Assembly: GCA_900317955.1 (NCBI GenBank)
Contig: ONIP01000017.1
Coordinates: 1-64,000, forward strand
Length of the DNA stretch: 64,000 nucleotides
Direction of reading: 5' to 3'
Source: an uncultured Bacteroidales bacterium
GTDB taxonomy: Bacteria > Bacteroidota > Bacteroidia > Bacteroidales > P3
Positions 27,346 to 36,000 of this stretch are shown in pieces. The notes below the pieces were generated by a model, which worked only from the letters and a program-made list of their open reading frames with translations, did no database searches and was not told the DNA's origin. Made by a program: the position numbers and the translations under genes. Numbering within the stretch: position 1 is the stretch's first letter; every line of letters starts with the position of its first letter.

Positions 27346-28639
27346 ATCTGTTGATGATTCCCGAGGCCAAAATGATGCCTCCGGCGATTGCGATAGTGAC
27401 CTTCAAGGCAACGAAACCTGTCTCGGCAGCCAAGCGCAGCTGGTCGGTGACGAGATAGTAGGCCGTCCAGAAGATGCCGCCTCCCGGCACCAAGGGGATG
27501 ATTCCACAGATGAGGAAGACCGTGACAGGGCAGTGTCTCAACCGAGCCATGACGTGGCTGATGGCTGCCACGGTGAGTGCGGCAAAAAAGGCTGCGCCCA
27601 CTACCGAATGGCCTGTAGACACAAACAGGTAAACCGCCCAGCCAGCCACACCCGCCAAACCGCAATAAAGGTAAAAACGGCGGGGTGCACCAAAGAGAGC
27701 AGAGAAACCTACCGTGCCCACGAAGGCAGCAACCAACTGGATTGCCCAGTGGGCAGCCACAGGATCCTTGACCGGGGCACCTAGCTGGACTATTCCTCCA
27801 GTAGCGACACCATCGATGATAAAAGCCAGAGCAACGCCTAACGCTATACAAAGGAACACCAAAAAGGCGTCGGTGAGACGGGTGGTGCCTGCAATGTAGT
27901 CTTCGTTTGCAAGGTCGCGCATTCCATTAGTAAAAGGAACGCCCGGCACCAAGGCTATAATCGTGCCGATAATCATGTTGGCCAAATGCAGCTGCGGCAA
28001 GCCATCAATGCCCATCGCCAGCCTGAAGAGCAGGATACAAAGGATTCCACCCACTAATCCGCCGGCCACATTGCCCACAAGGCGCGATAGGTGAGGGCTG
28101 ACAAAGGTCATGAACAACCCTAAGAGAACACCCGCAACAAGTGTTGCCACGGCATCGACAAGACTGCCGCCAAAGAGAATGCTGAACGACGACACCCCGA
28201 GGGCAATGCCCAGCGTCATCTCCCACCAAACCTTGCCGGGCATGTTGCGGATGGCCTGAATCCTTTGTCTGAGGGTTTCCACGGACATCGGTTTGAACGT
28301 GTTAACTTGTGGATTCGTGAATTCGTTAGTCTGATTACCACATTCGCACGTTAACTCATTCCCACATTCACCGGCGGTCACATCGCGGCTGAGCTGGTTC
28401 ACCTCCACCACTTTGGCCAGTTGGGTGCCCTTGATGGGGATGAACTCGGCACGGGCATAGTGCTGCCCAGTGGCGATGATGCCGTTGCTCAGCACAAAGA
28501 AACTCTCGTCCTCCACACCGTAAGCCGAGGCAATGCGGGTCATGGTCTCCTCCACACGGCTTATTTCCGCGCCGTTTTCGAGGAGAATGTGTCCCGCTTC
28601 GGTGGCCAGTTGCAAGGCCTGTTCCTGTTCTGTCGTCAT
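27320..28639 (-). CDS. Threonine/serine exporter ThrE-family protein, with a foreign repeat segment
   Basis: 439 residues from ATG. The soluble N-terminal domain (about 1-130) has HILLENGAEISRVEETM, FVLSNGIIAT and FIPIKGTQLAKVVEVNQLSRDV; it is followed by about ten membrane segments covering the fused ThrE halves (MTLGIALGVSSFSILFG..., GIIPLVPGGGIFWTAYYL). This family exports threonine and serine. Residues about 90-117 (CGNELTCECGNQTNEF then TNPQVNTFKP) do not look like the family. Those codons lie at 28291-28378, which is a copy of the dispersed foldback repeat. The frame remains open, so the protein may still be made. It ends 55 bp after the radA start. Confidence 0.88.
   Translation of the reverse strand: MTTEQEQALQLATEAGHILLENGAEISRVEETMTRIASAYGVEDESFFVLSNGIIATGQHYARAEFIPIKGTQLAKVVEVNQLSRDVTAGECGNELTCECGNQTNEFTNPQVNTFKPMSVETLRQRIQAIRNMPGKVWWEMTLGIALGVSSFSILFGGSLVDAVATLVAGVLLGLFMTFVSPHLSRLVGNVAGGLVGGILCILLFRLAMGIDGLPQLHLANMIIGTIIALVPGVPFTNGMRDLANEDYIAGTTRLTDAFLVFLCIALGVALAFIIDGVATGGIVQLGAPVKDPVAAHWAIQLVAAFVGTVGFSALFGAPRRFYLYCGLAGVAGWAVYLFVSTGHSVVGAAFFAALTVAAISHVMARLRHCPVTVFLICGIIPLVPGGGIFWTAYYLVTDQLRLAAETGFVALKVTIAIAGGIILASGIINRCHLNSLIR
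28291..28378. repeat. Foldback repeat copy inside the ThrE-family reading frame
   Basis: Phased 8-bp units in both orientations around a GTTAGTCTGATTACC centre. It is in frame and adds about 27 codons between residues that look contiguous in the family. Confidence 0.6.
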
Positions 28640-28645
28640 AGGCTA

Positions 28646-29182
28646 TCAACCTTTCTTGTATTCTTTCAGTCTTTGATCCAGCAGGTCACACAACGCCTGT
28701 GGTTTCATCGTCAGGGCAGAAGCACCGATGGACTCCTGCGAACCCGAGAGCCTTGTGTTGAACCGTCTTATGGCACGCGCCCACTTTGAAGCATCCTGCA
28801 ACTTCCGCTCTGACACCTGCTTGTAAAAGTGGATGGCGACAAACTCCTGGCTTGTCCGACCCAAGTCCATCCTGTAGTACCTAAACCCTTCAACGTCGGC
28901 AAAGCGGTATATGTGGGTTTTCCAAAGTGCATGGCATATAATCCTGTCCTGCAAGACTGTCACGGCAGGACGACGTGTCAACCTCTCCCACAGAGCAACA
29001 AAGGGAAAGAAAAGCCCCATGATGCCGGTGGCAATCAGACAGAACCATATTACCCCAGGGTTACTAACAAAAGGGGCATCCACCATAACCCATACGAAAA
29101 CGCCAAAAAGCACCAGCATTACCAAGATTGCCCACCAGGCTTTGCCCCCGTATGGGGCGTGATATATGCGCACTTCGTCCAT
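28646..29182 (-). CDS. Two-TM membrane protein with PH-like domain (STM3941-like)
   Basis: 178 residues from ATG. Two membrane segments (about 15-34 and 43-66) are followed by a soluble domain starting RRPAVTVLQDRIICHALWKTHIYRFADVEGFRYYRM, the look of YcxB/STM3941-type PH-like proteins. I infer the family only from this arrangement. It follows the small genes at 29186 and 29716 by 3 bp and runs 6 bp before the ThrE gene start. Confidence 0.6.
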   Translation of the reverse strand: MDEVRIYHAPYGGKAWWAILVMLVLFGVFVWVMVDAPFVSNPGVIWFCLIATGIMGLFFPFVALWERLTRRPAVTVLQDRIICHALWKTHIYRFADVEGFRYYRMDLGRTSQEFVAIHFYKQVSERKLQDASKWARAIRRFNTRLSGSQESIGASALTMKPQALCDLLDQRLKEYKKG

Positions 29183-29185
29183 ATG

Positions 29186-29707
29186 TTATTCGAAATAAGG
29201 ATAGAGTTGGATGAACCTCTCTTGAATCTGGTATTCGAGGTTTGGATTCTCTTTCATCGCCTTTCGACGCAGCAAAATATACGTACTCTTTTTAATATTA
29301 AACCGATGCTCGAAGTGTTCCTCGGACACATAGGTTGCCATAATGCGACGGTAGACCCTGAATCTTTTTGTGTTGATTGTCGTTTCTTGAAGCATACTTG
29401 CTCCGATGAAACCAAAAGAGGACAATTCATCCCTGTTGGCAATATCCAGCATTATCCGGATGCATGTGTTTATAACAGGCCTGGCCTCACCCAGTCCCGT
29501 CATCACGCTGTATCGGTCCTTATTATTCTTATCCTTGCGAAGGTGAAATTTTATTGCATAAAAATGGTGCTCATACTCTTCTACCCATACCATATATCCT
29601 TGGTGCGAGCGAGGAGAATTAAAAGTATATAAAGTCTTCTGGGCGTATGGGTCATCAACTCCGCCCTTATAATTCATAACAAAACGATAGGGATAATAAC
29701 TCATCAT
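29186..29707 (-). CDS. Hypothetical protein
   Basis: 173 residues, two ATG codons at the start. Rich in aromatic residues and Arg/Lys: YHHFYAIKFHLRKD, RYSVMTGLGEARPVINTCIRIMLDIA, SSFGFIGASML, NTKRFRVYRRIMATYVSEEHFEHR. I have seen similar short Bacteroidota proteins, but none with a named function. No signal peptide or membrane segment. It is preceded by a 61-residue gene at 29716 with its own promoter, so the two likely form an operon with the downstream gene. Confidence 0.6.
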   Translation of the reverse strand: MMSYYPYRFVMNYKGGVDDPYAQKTLYTFNSPRSHQGYMVWVEEYEHHFYAIKFHLRKDKNNKDRYSVMTGLGEARPVINTCIRIMLDIANRDELSSFGFIGASMLQETTINTKRFRVYRRIMATYVSEEHFEHRFNIKKSTYILLRRKAMKENPNLEYQIQERFIQLYPYFE

Positions 29708-29715
29708 GTAGTCCG

Positions 29716-29901
29716 CTACATGAGGTATGGGTATGCATCCACACGCAGACGTTTTAATTCTGCGGAAGGAACAGTTACAAACTCATCGCCCTTCTCTATC
29801 TTTTCATGTTCTTCCTGCGAAAGGCCGACACACAAAAAACAATATGAAGGATTCATAACAGACTCCTTGTCAGCTTTTTCTATAAAAAGATTCAACCCCA
29901 T
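29716..29901 (-). CDS. Small hypothetical protein
   Basis: 61 residues, MGLNLFIEKADKESVMNPSY then an acidic helical part (LSQEEHEKIEKGDEF) and a basic end. It stands first in a short operon after the promoter at 29921-29950. Its size and the following larger basic partner (29186) recall toxin-antitoxin pairs, but I see no family motif, so this is only a suggestion. Confidence 0.55.
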   Translation of the reverse strand: MGLNLFIEKADKESVMNPSYCFLCVGLSQEEHEKIEKGDEFVTVPSAELKRLRVDAYPYLM

Positions 29902-29920
29902 TTGAAACTATTTATTTTTG

Positions 29921-29950
29921 CAAAGATACAACTTTTATTTCGATTGGCAA
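29921..29950 (-). promoter_or_regulatory. Promoter of the small-gene operon
   Basis: -7 box TATCTTTG (complement of 29921-29928) and -33 TTG (complement of 29948-29950) with a 19-bp spacer: a good Bacteroidota promoter on the minus strand, 20 bp before the 29901 ATG. Confidence 0.75.
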
Positions 29951-30003
29951 AATAATTGTACGGCTTTGGTGTTTCAGGTTAGTGCTCCTACAAAAGTTCA
30001 CAA

Positions 30004-31296
30004 TCAAAACTCGTCAACTACTTTGTCCACGCGGTAGAGTTTGTCGCCGCGGTGCAGCATCTCGGTGGTCTTGACGCTGAACACGTCGCCTTGATGCACT
30101 TCCGGCACAGGCTTGGCAGTGTCGCCAAGGCGCAGCTCCTCCACCGTGGCACGGTAAACGCCAGTGGTCTGCCCGATGACCATAAGGTCGTCGCCCTGTT
30201 TCAGGCTTTCGGCAGTCTCGATGCGCATCTCGGCCACCTGCGGACGGTTGTAGTAGTTGGTTACCTTGCCTAAATAGACCTTGTTCTCGGTGGCTTGTGA
30301 GCCGTACCTTTCGCTCCACTCGCCCATCTTGCGTCCCAGATAGTAGCCGTCCCAGAAGCCGCGGTTGAACACCGTGCGGAGCCGCTCGGTCCAGGCGGCT
30401 ATCCTCTCTTGTGTGTAGGTGCCGTCGTTGACGGCTTGCACCGCCTCTTTGTAGCACTCCACCACCGTCTTCACATAGTCGGCCGAGCGGCCGCGCCCCT
30501 CAATCTTCAGCACCCTTACGCCTGCATGGATAATCTTGTCGATGAAACCGATGGTACACAAGTCTTTCGGTGACATGATATATTTGCCACTCACCAACAG
30601 CTCTGTGTCGCTCTCCACGTCCTTCACCAGATACTCCCTGCGGCACAGTTGCAGACAGGCGCCGCGGTTGGCACTGTAGTTGTACTCGTCGAGGCTCAGG
30701 TAGCACTTGCCACTCACACTCATGCACAATGCCCCGTGGGCAAAAACTTCCACCTGTACCAGTTCACCCTTGGGACCGCGGATGTCGTTGTCTTTGATAT
30801 ACTGGGTAATCTCTGCCACCTGCCTGAGGGGTAGCTCGCGCGCTGTCACCACCACGTCGGCAAACTGGGCGAAGAAACGCACTGCCTCCACATTCGAGAT
30901 ATTGCACTGGGTGGAGATATGCACCTCCACGCCGATGCTGTTGGCGTATGTTATCACTGCCATGTCGCTGGCGATGATGGCCGTGATGCCCGCCTCCTTG
31001 GCAGCCTGCACCAACGTGTGCATCTCCTCAATCTCGTCGTTGTAGATGATCGTGTTCACCGTGAGGTAGGTGCGCACACCGTGCTGCTGCGCTGTCTCGG
31101 CGATGCGGCGAAGATCCTCCACCGAGAAATTGGCCGCCGAGCGCGACCGCATATTCAAGTTCCCTACACCGAAATAGACGGCATCGGCCCCCGCCTGGAT
31201 GGCGGCGCTGAGGCTCTCGTAGCTCCCCACGGGAGCCATAATCTCTATATGTTGCTGGGCGGCAACGCCACTGCCAGCCTGTTGATATGTTTCCAT
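30004..31296 (-). CDS. U32 family peptidase-like protein (RlhA/TrhP-like)
   Basis: 430 residues from ATG. U32 signatures: QAGADAVYFGVG, RTYLTVNTIIYNDE, VEVHISTQCNISNVEAVRFF, VTARELPLRQVAEI, and the Cys-rich VFAHGALCMSVSGKCYLS and NRGACLQLCRREY. In E. coli related proteins hydroxylate rRNA (RlhA) or tRNA (TrhP), not peptides; which role applies here is unknown. The C-terminal domain is about 100 residues of beta-type. Its -7 box may be TACCTTTG at 31348-31355. Confidence 0.85.
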   Translation of the reverse strand: METYQQAGSGVAAQQHIEIMAPVGSYESLSAAIQAGADAVYFGVGNLNMRSRSAANFSVEDLRRIAETAQQHGVRTYLTVNTIIYNDEIEEMHTLVQAAKEAGITAIIASDMAVITYANSIGVEVHISTQCNISNVEAVRFFAQFADVVVTARELPLRQVAEITQYIKDNDIRGPKGELVQVEVFAHGALCMSVSGKCYLSLDEYNYSANRGACLQLCRREYLVKDVESDTELLVSGKYIMSPKDLCTIGFIDKIIHAGVRVLKIEGRGRSADYVKTVVECYKEAVQAVNDGTYTQERIAAWTERLRTVFNRGFWDGYYLGRKMGEWSERYGSQATENKVYLGKVTNYYNRPQVAEMRIETAESLKQGDDLMVIGQTTGVYRATVEELRLGDTAKPVPEVHQGDVFSVKTTEMLHRGDKLYRVDKVVDEF

Positions 31297-31347
31297 TATA
31301 CAAAAATCTAATTAGTTACGGCACCCGTCATACCGAGTACCCGATTG

Positions 31348-31355
31348 CAAAGGTA
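31348..31355 (-). promoter_or_regulatory. Possible -7 box of the U32 gene
   Basis: TACCTTTG on the minus strand matches TAnnTTTG, 51 bp before the ATG, but no good -33 TTG is seen at the right distance. Confidence 0.45.
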
Positions 31356-31385
31356 CGATTTTTTTTCAAATCATAAACCCCGTTC

Positions 31386-31462
31386 AAGAATCCGTTAATT
31401 CGTTGATCTTTGACGCAACAAGGACTAACACATTAACACATTCACACGTTAACACATTCATT
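31386..31462. repeat. Foldback repeat of phased 8-bp units
   Basis: A left arm TTAATTCGTT and a right arm of TTAACACA units enclose a core around GATCTTTGACGCAACAAGG. The core is the reverse complement of one at 43142-43167, which shows that the copies are related. Confidence 0.6.
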
Positions 31463-31477
31463 GTCATCGGCAGCCTG

Positions 31478-32794
31478 CTACAAAAACATGATATAATAGA
31501 TGGGCAGGTATGTTGTTGCGTTCTCGGTGTGGGCATCTCCTTCATTGGACAAGACCAAGGCCGACTGCACCCTATAGTCTGGGTTGGCTATGAAACGGTC
31601 AAGTGCACGGTGGATGGAGTAGTCTTTGCCCGACTTCACCTCGATAGGCAAAACAGTCAGGTTGTCGTAATCGTCTATCAAGAAATCCACCTCGCCCTTT
31701 TGTTTGTTGTCGTAATAAAATAGCCTATGCCCATGAGCCATCAACTCGGTGGCAACAACGGTCTCATACACCGAGCCGAGATTGATGCTGAGCTGGTCGT
31801 CTTTGATAGCGGTAACGTTGTTTCTGAACAGGACATACGTCAACAGCCCTACGTCATTCAGATATAGTTTCAGCAGATTCTTCTTGGCGGAACTTACCAA
31901 TGGAAATGTGGGATTGGCTATTGCCCGCACCTCGAGAGCGACGCCTGCACTGATAAGGTACTCTATGTCGTCTGCATAATCACGTGCCGCTTTGCCCCGT
32001 TTTTCTTCAACATCATTGAAATGGAGACGCTTCTTGCGGTTCTCCATATAGGAAGGTATCATGTCATAGATACGTCGTATTTGCAGCTTCTCTTGCATAC
32101 TGTACTGCGAGGCATCTTCTTTGTATAGGCTGAATATTTCTTCGTGAATCTTGCGGACACGGTAGATATTCTGCGAGTCGAGATAGGTGTTTACCGCCTG
32201 AGGCAGACCGCCTACCAAGAGATATGTCTTGAACAGCTCCAACATACGACGGTGCAATCCATCGTTAAAACTCTCCTTATTTTTAAACCTCTTCCTGATG
32301 CTGTCAATCATCTCTTTGCCGATGCCATTTGCCCAAAGGAACTCCTCAAAATCGAGGGGATACATGTGCTCTACCTGTATCCGACCTCCAGGTATGGACA
32401 GCGTTTTGTGCATAGGCACACCCAAGAGGGATCCACTGACAATGTATGTGAACCGTCCTTCGTCACACAGAAACTTCAGCAAGGTGAGCATGGAGGGGTA
32501 GGCCTGTATCTCATCTAAGAAAACCAACGTATTGTCTTTCGTCCCCAGCCGCCTACCGGCAACAGCACTTAAGCGTACATAAAAGTCTTCCGTTCCTTTC
32601 ACATCGGCAAAAACACGTGCTCCATCCCTGTCGTCAATCATATTTACCTCAATAAAGTTGGGGAAGTTGGCGCGTCCTTCGTGTCGAATAATGTACGACT
32701 TCCCAACCTGACGTGCACCATCAATAATGAGAATCTTATCTCTATTAGAGTTAAAATACTCGTTAAGTGTTTGTTGTATCTTTCTATTTAGCAT
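31478..32794 (-). CDS. AAA ATPase with C-terminal DUF4143, copy 1
   Basis: 438 residues from the ATG at 32792-32794 (MLNRKIQQTLNEYF). Walker A DGARQVGKS, Walker B VFLDEIQAYP, SGSLLGV sensor, then the helical middle (VGGLPQAVNTYLD) and a C-terminal nuclease-like fold with GEVDFLIDD and LPIEVKSGK. DUF4143 proteins occur in many copies in Bacteroidota; their role is not known. The Glu/Asp..EVKSGK arrangement resembles PD-(D/E)XK nucleases. A 32-bp tandem repeat array lies just upstream (32823-32950). Related copies are at 39240 and 62231. Confidence 0.9.
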   Translation of the reverse strand: MLNRKIQQTLNEYFNSNRDKILIIDGARQVGKSYIIRHEGRANFPNFIEVNMIDDRDGARVFADVKGTEDFYVRLSAVAGRRLGTKDNTLVFLDEIQAYPSMLTLLKFLCDEGRFTYIVSGSLLGVPMHKTLSIPGGRIQVEHMYPLDFEEFLWANGIGKEMIDSIRKRFKNKESFNDGLHRRMLELFKTYLLVGGLPQAVNTYLDSQNIYRVRKIHEEIFSLYKEDASQYSMQEKLQIRRIYDMIPSYMENRKKRLHFNDVEEKRGKAARDYADDIEYLISAGVALEVRAIANPTFPLVSSAKKNLLKLYLNDVGLLTYVLFRNNVTAIKDDQLSINLGSVYETVVATELMAHGHRLFYYDNKQKGEVDFLIDDYDNLTVLPIEVKSGKDYSIHRALDRFIANPDYRVQSALVLSNEGDAHTENATTYLPIYYIMFL

Positions 32795-32822
32795 AGCGCG
32801 ACTGTATTTGACAATGCAAAAA

Positions 32823-32950
32823 TACAACTTTTTCCAATTTTATCACCTCTTTTTTACAACTTTTTCCATTTTTTCAAGGCTGATTTTACAACTTTTTCCA
32901 TTTTTCCAAGGCCGATTTCACAACTTTTTCCATTTTTCAGCACAGTTTGT
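32823..32950. repeat. Four-copy 32-bp tandem repeat upstream of ATPase copy 1
   Basis: Units beginning TACAAC or CACAAC with ACAACTTTTTCCA start at 32823, 32855, 32887 and 32919: a strict 32-bp period, about three helical turns. Position just before the ATPase ATG suggests operator sites. Confidence 0.7.
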
Positions 32951-33027
32951 ACCAGCCTAATAAAATAGACTTGAACCTCCTGTGGCGACTTCTTACACCC
33001 TTTCTGTGCCATGAGTTGACACAATTC

Positions 33028-36000
33028 CTACATCACTACCACCCTCTTCGTAATTCGGTTGTCAATGCGAACTATGTAGACACCGGTAGGCAATTGTTCG
33101 GCTGTAGAGTGTCTGCGGCCAGTGAGGTCATATATCTGCACTCGCTTTGTCTCCACGCCTTCCACCACTATATGCCCATGCTCTGCATACACCTTGTATG
33201 TCTCGCCTTCCACATCTTCTATTCCCACGTTGGCTTCAAACTGGGCGGTGTAGGTGGCATCGGCTGTCACCGTCACCGTGCGCTGTCCGTCCTGAACGCC
33301 GTCGTCCCAGCCCACAAAACGGTAGCCCCCGAAGGCGCGGGCCTCTATCGTCACTGTGCTGCCGTAAGCGTAGCTGCCGCTGCCCGCCACCTGTCCCATG
33401 GCGTAGTCGTTGGCAGCCACCGTCAGGGTGTACATCACCGGCTCGAACACTGCCGTATAGGTGGCATCGCCTGTCACCGTCACCACCCTCGGATTGGAGG
33501 TCACGCCGTCGCTCCACTGCTCGAAGTAGTAATGCTCGTTGGCTGTGGCGGCAATGGCCACGGCCTCGCCGAGATAATACTGCCCGCCACCTGCCACACT
33601 GCCACGCGTGGAATCGTTGGCGGTGACCACAATCTGGTACTGCTGGTCTCTTTCAAACAGAGCGGTGAACACCGTGTCGCATGTCAGCGTCAGCAGACGT
33701 GGGTTGGTGGTGTTGCCGTCGCTCCACTGCACAAAATGGCAGTGCTGTGCCGCCGTGGCACTGATGGTCACTTGCGATAGGTAGTCATAATCGCCGCTCC
33801 CCTGCACACTGCCCAACGTGCTGTCGTTGCTGCCCAGCGTGACGTGGTAGCTGTTCACGGCAAAGTGGGCCGTCATCGTGGTGTCCTGTGTCAGGGTGAC
33901 GGTGCGTGGGTTCTGTGTGTTGCCGTCCTGCCACTGCACAAAGTGATAGCCGTAGTTAGGTGTAGCGGTCACAATCTCCACCAGGTTCGCCGTCTTGGTG
34001 TGTGTGGCTGTCCCCATCGTGATGTCGTCCACGTTGGCGGTGAGTCCGACGAAGATGGCGGTCAGTGCGGTGTCCTGAGTCAGGGTGAAGGTAATGGGGT
34101 TGTCGGTGCTGCCGTTGCTCCATCGCAGAAAGTGGTAGTGGGCATTGGGGACGGCGGTGAAGGTAACCGAAGTAAGGTAGTTGTAACTACCCCCTGCCGA
34201 GGCGACGGAGCCTCTGCTGTTGTCATTCGCCATGCAGGTAGCGGTGTATTGGTTCGGGGCGAAGCTGGCTGTAAATACCGTGTCCTGCGACACCACCACA
34301 CGGCGCGGGTTGCTGCTGTTGCCGTCGTTCCATTGGGAAAAATGGTAGCCGTAGTTGGGTGTGGCGCTTATCCATACCGCTGTGTTATAGTCCACCGTGC
34401 TGCTCCCGGTAGCGGTGCCTTGGGTGGCGTTGGAGGTGTTGACCCCTATGGTGTGGCGGTCGATGGCGAAATGGGCTGTCAGCGTCGTGTCGCGCGTCAC
34501 GGTGATGGTACGTGGGTTGTCCTCGATGCTGTCGTTCCACATCGAAAAATGGTGGTGTGGTGCGGGCACTGCCGTCAAAGCCACCTGCGACAGGTAGTTG
34601 TACGAGCCGCCTCCGGTAGCTGTGCCCAGCGTTACGTTGCTGCTCAGCGCGGTGACAAGGTAGCTGTTATAGTCGAACTGCGCCGTGTATTGAGCCGAGT
34701 CGGTCACCACCACCGTGCGAGGGTTCTGTGTGTTGCCGTCCTGCCACTGCACAAAGTGATAGCCGTAGTAAGGCGTGGCGGTCAGCGTGGCTGTGCTGTT
34801 GTGGTTGTAGGTGCCGCTGCCGCTCACGTAGCCCATAGTTGAGTTGTTGCTGGTCACGCCCACAGCATAGCTGTTGATGGCGAACTGGGCGGAATAGGTG
34901 GCGTTGGCGGTGACGCTTATCAGTCGAGGATTGGAGGTGTTGCCGTCGCTCCACTGCGTAAAGTGATAGCCCGCGTTGGGCAGTGCGGTGATGTTCACCG
35001 GTGTGAGGTAGTTATACGAGCCGCTTCCGCTGGTAGTGCCGATGGCTGGATTGCTGCTCTGCACGGTGATGATATAGCTGTTTATCTCAAACTGGGCGGT
35101 ATAGGTGGCGTTGTTCAGCACCGTCACCGTGCGTGGGTTGTCTGTCACCGCGTCGCTCCACTGCGTAAAATGGTAGCCGTAGTTGGGTACTGCTGTCAGC
35201 GTGGCGGTGGTGTTGTAGTTGTAGCTGCCCGCCCCATAGGCACTGCCCATGGTGGCATCGTTGGGGGCTACGGTCAGCGTGTAGCTGTTGGCGGCAAATT
35301 GGGCGGTGAAGGCCGAGTCACGTGTCACCGTCAGGGTACGTGGGTTGTCGGTCACGCCGTCGTTCCACTGTACAAAGTGGTAGCCGTAGGCGGGTGTGGC
35401 GGTCATGCTCATCTCATGCAGGTAGGTGTACTGCCCGCCGCCACTCACGCTGCCCATGGTGGTGCTGTTGCTCGTTGCTACGATGCTGTAGGTGTTCAGG
35501 GCGAAGAAGGCGGTAAAGGCCGAGTCCTGACTCACAAGGATGGTGCGCGGGTTCTGAGTGTTGCCGTCGTTCCACTGCACGAAGTGGTAGCCGTAGTTGG
35601 CGGTGGCGGTGAGGCTCACCAGGTTCTGGTAGTAATAGACGCCGCTGCCGCCCACATTGCCCATGTCGGGGTTGGCGTTGGCGACGGTGATGGTGCTCAC
35701 GTTACTCACGAAGATGGCGGTAAACGAGCTGTCGCGCACGGCGGCAAGGTAACGCGGATTCTGTGTGTTGCCGTCGCTCCACCGCAAGAAGTGGTAGCCG
35801 CTGTAGGGCGTGGCGGTCAAAGTCACAGGCGCATTATAGCCGTAAAGGCCGGTGCCGCCCACACTGCCCATGGTCGAGTCGTTGGCATGTACGGTGATAT
35901 AGCTGTTGTTCACCACGAAGATGGCGGTGAAGGTGCTGTCCTGTGTCATGGGGATGCTGCGTGGGTTGGCGGTGATGCCGTCGTTCCATTGCAGGAAGTG

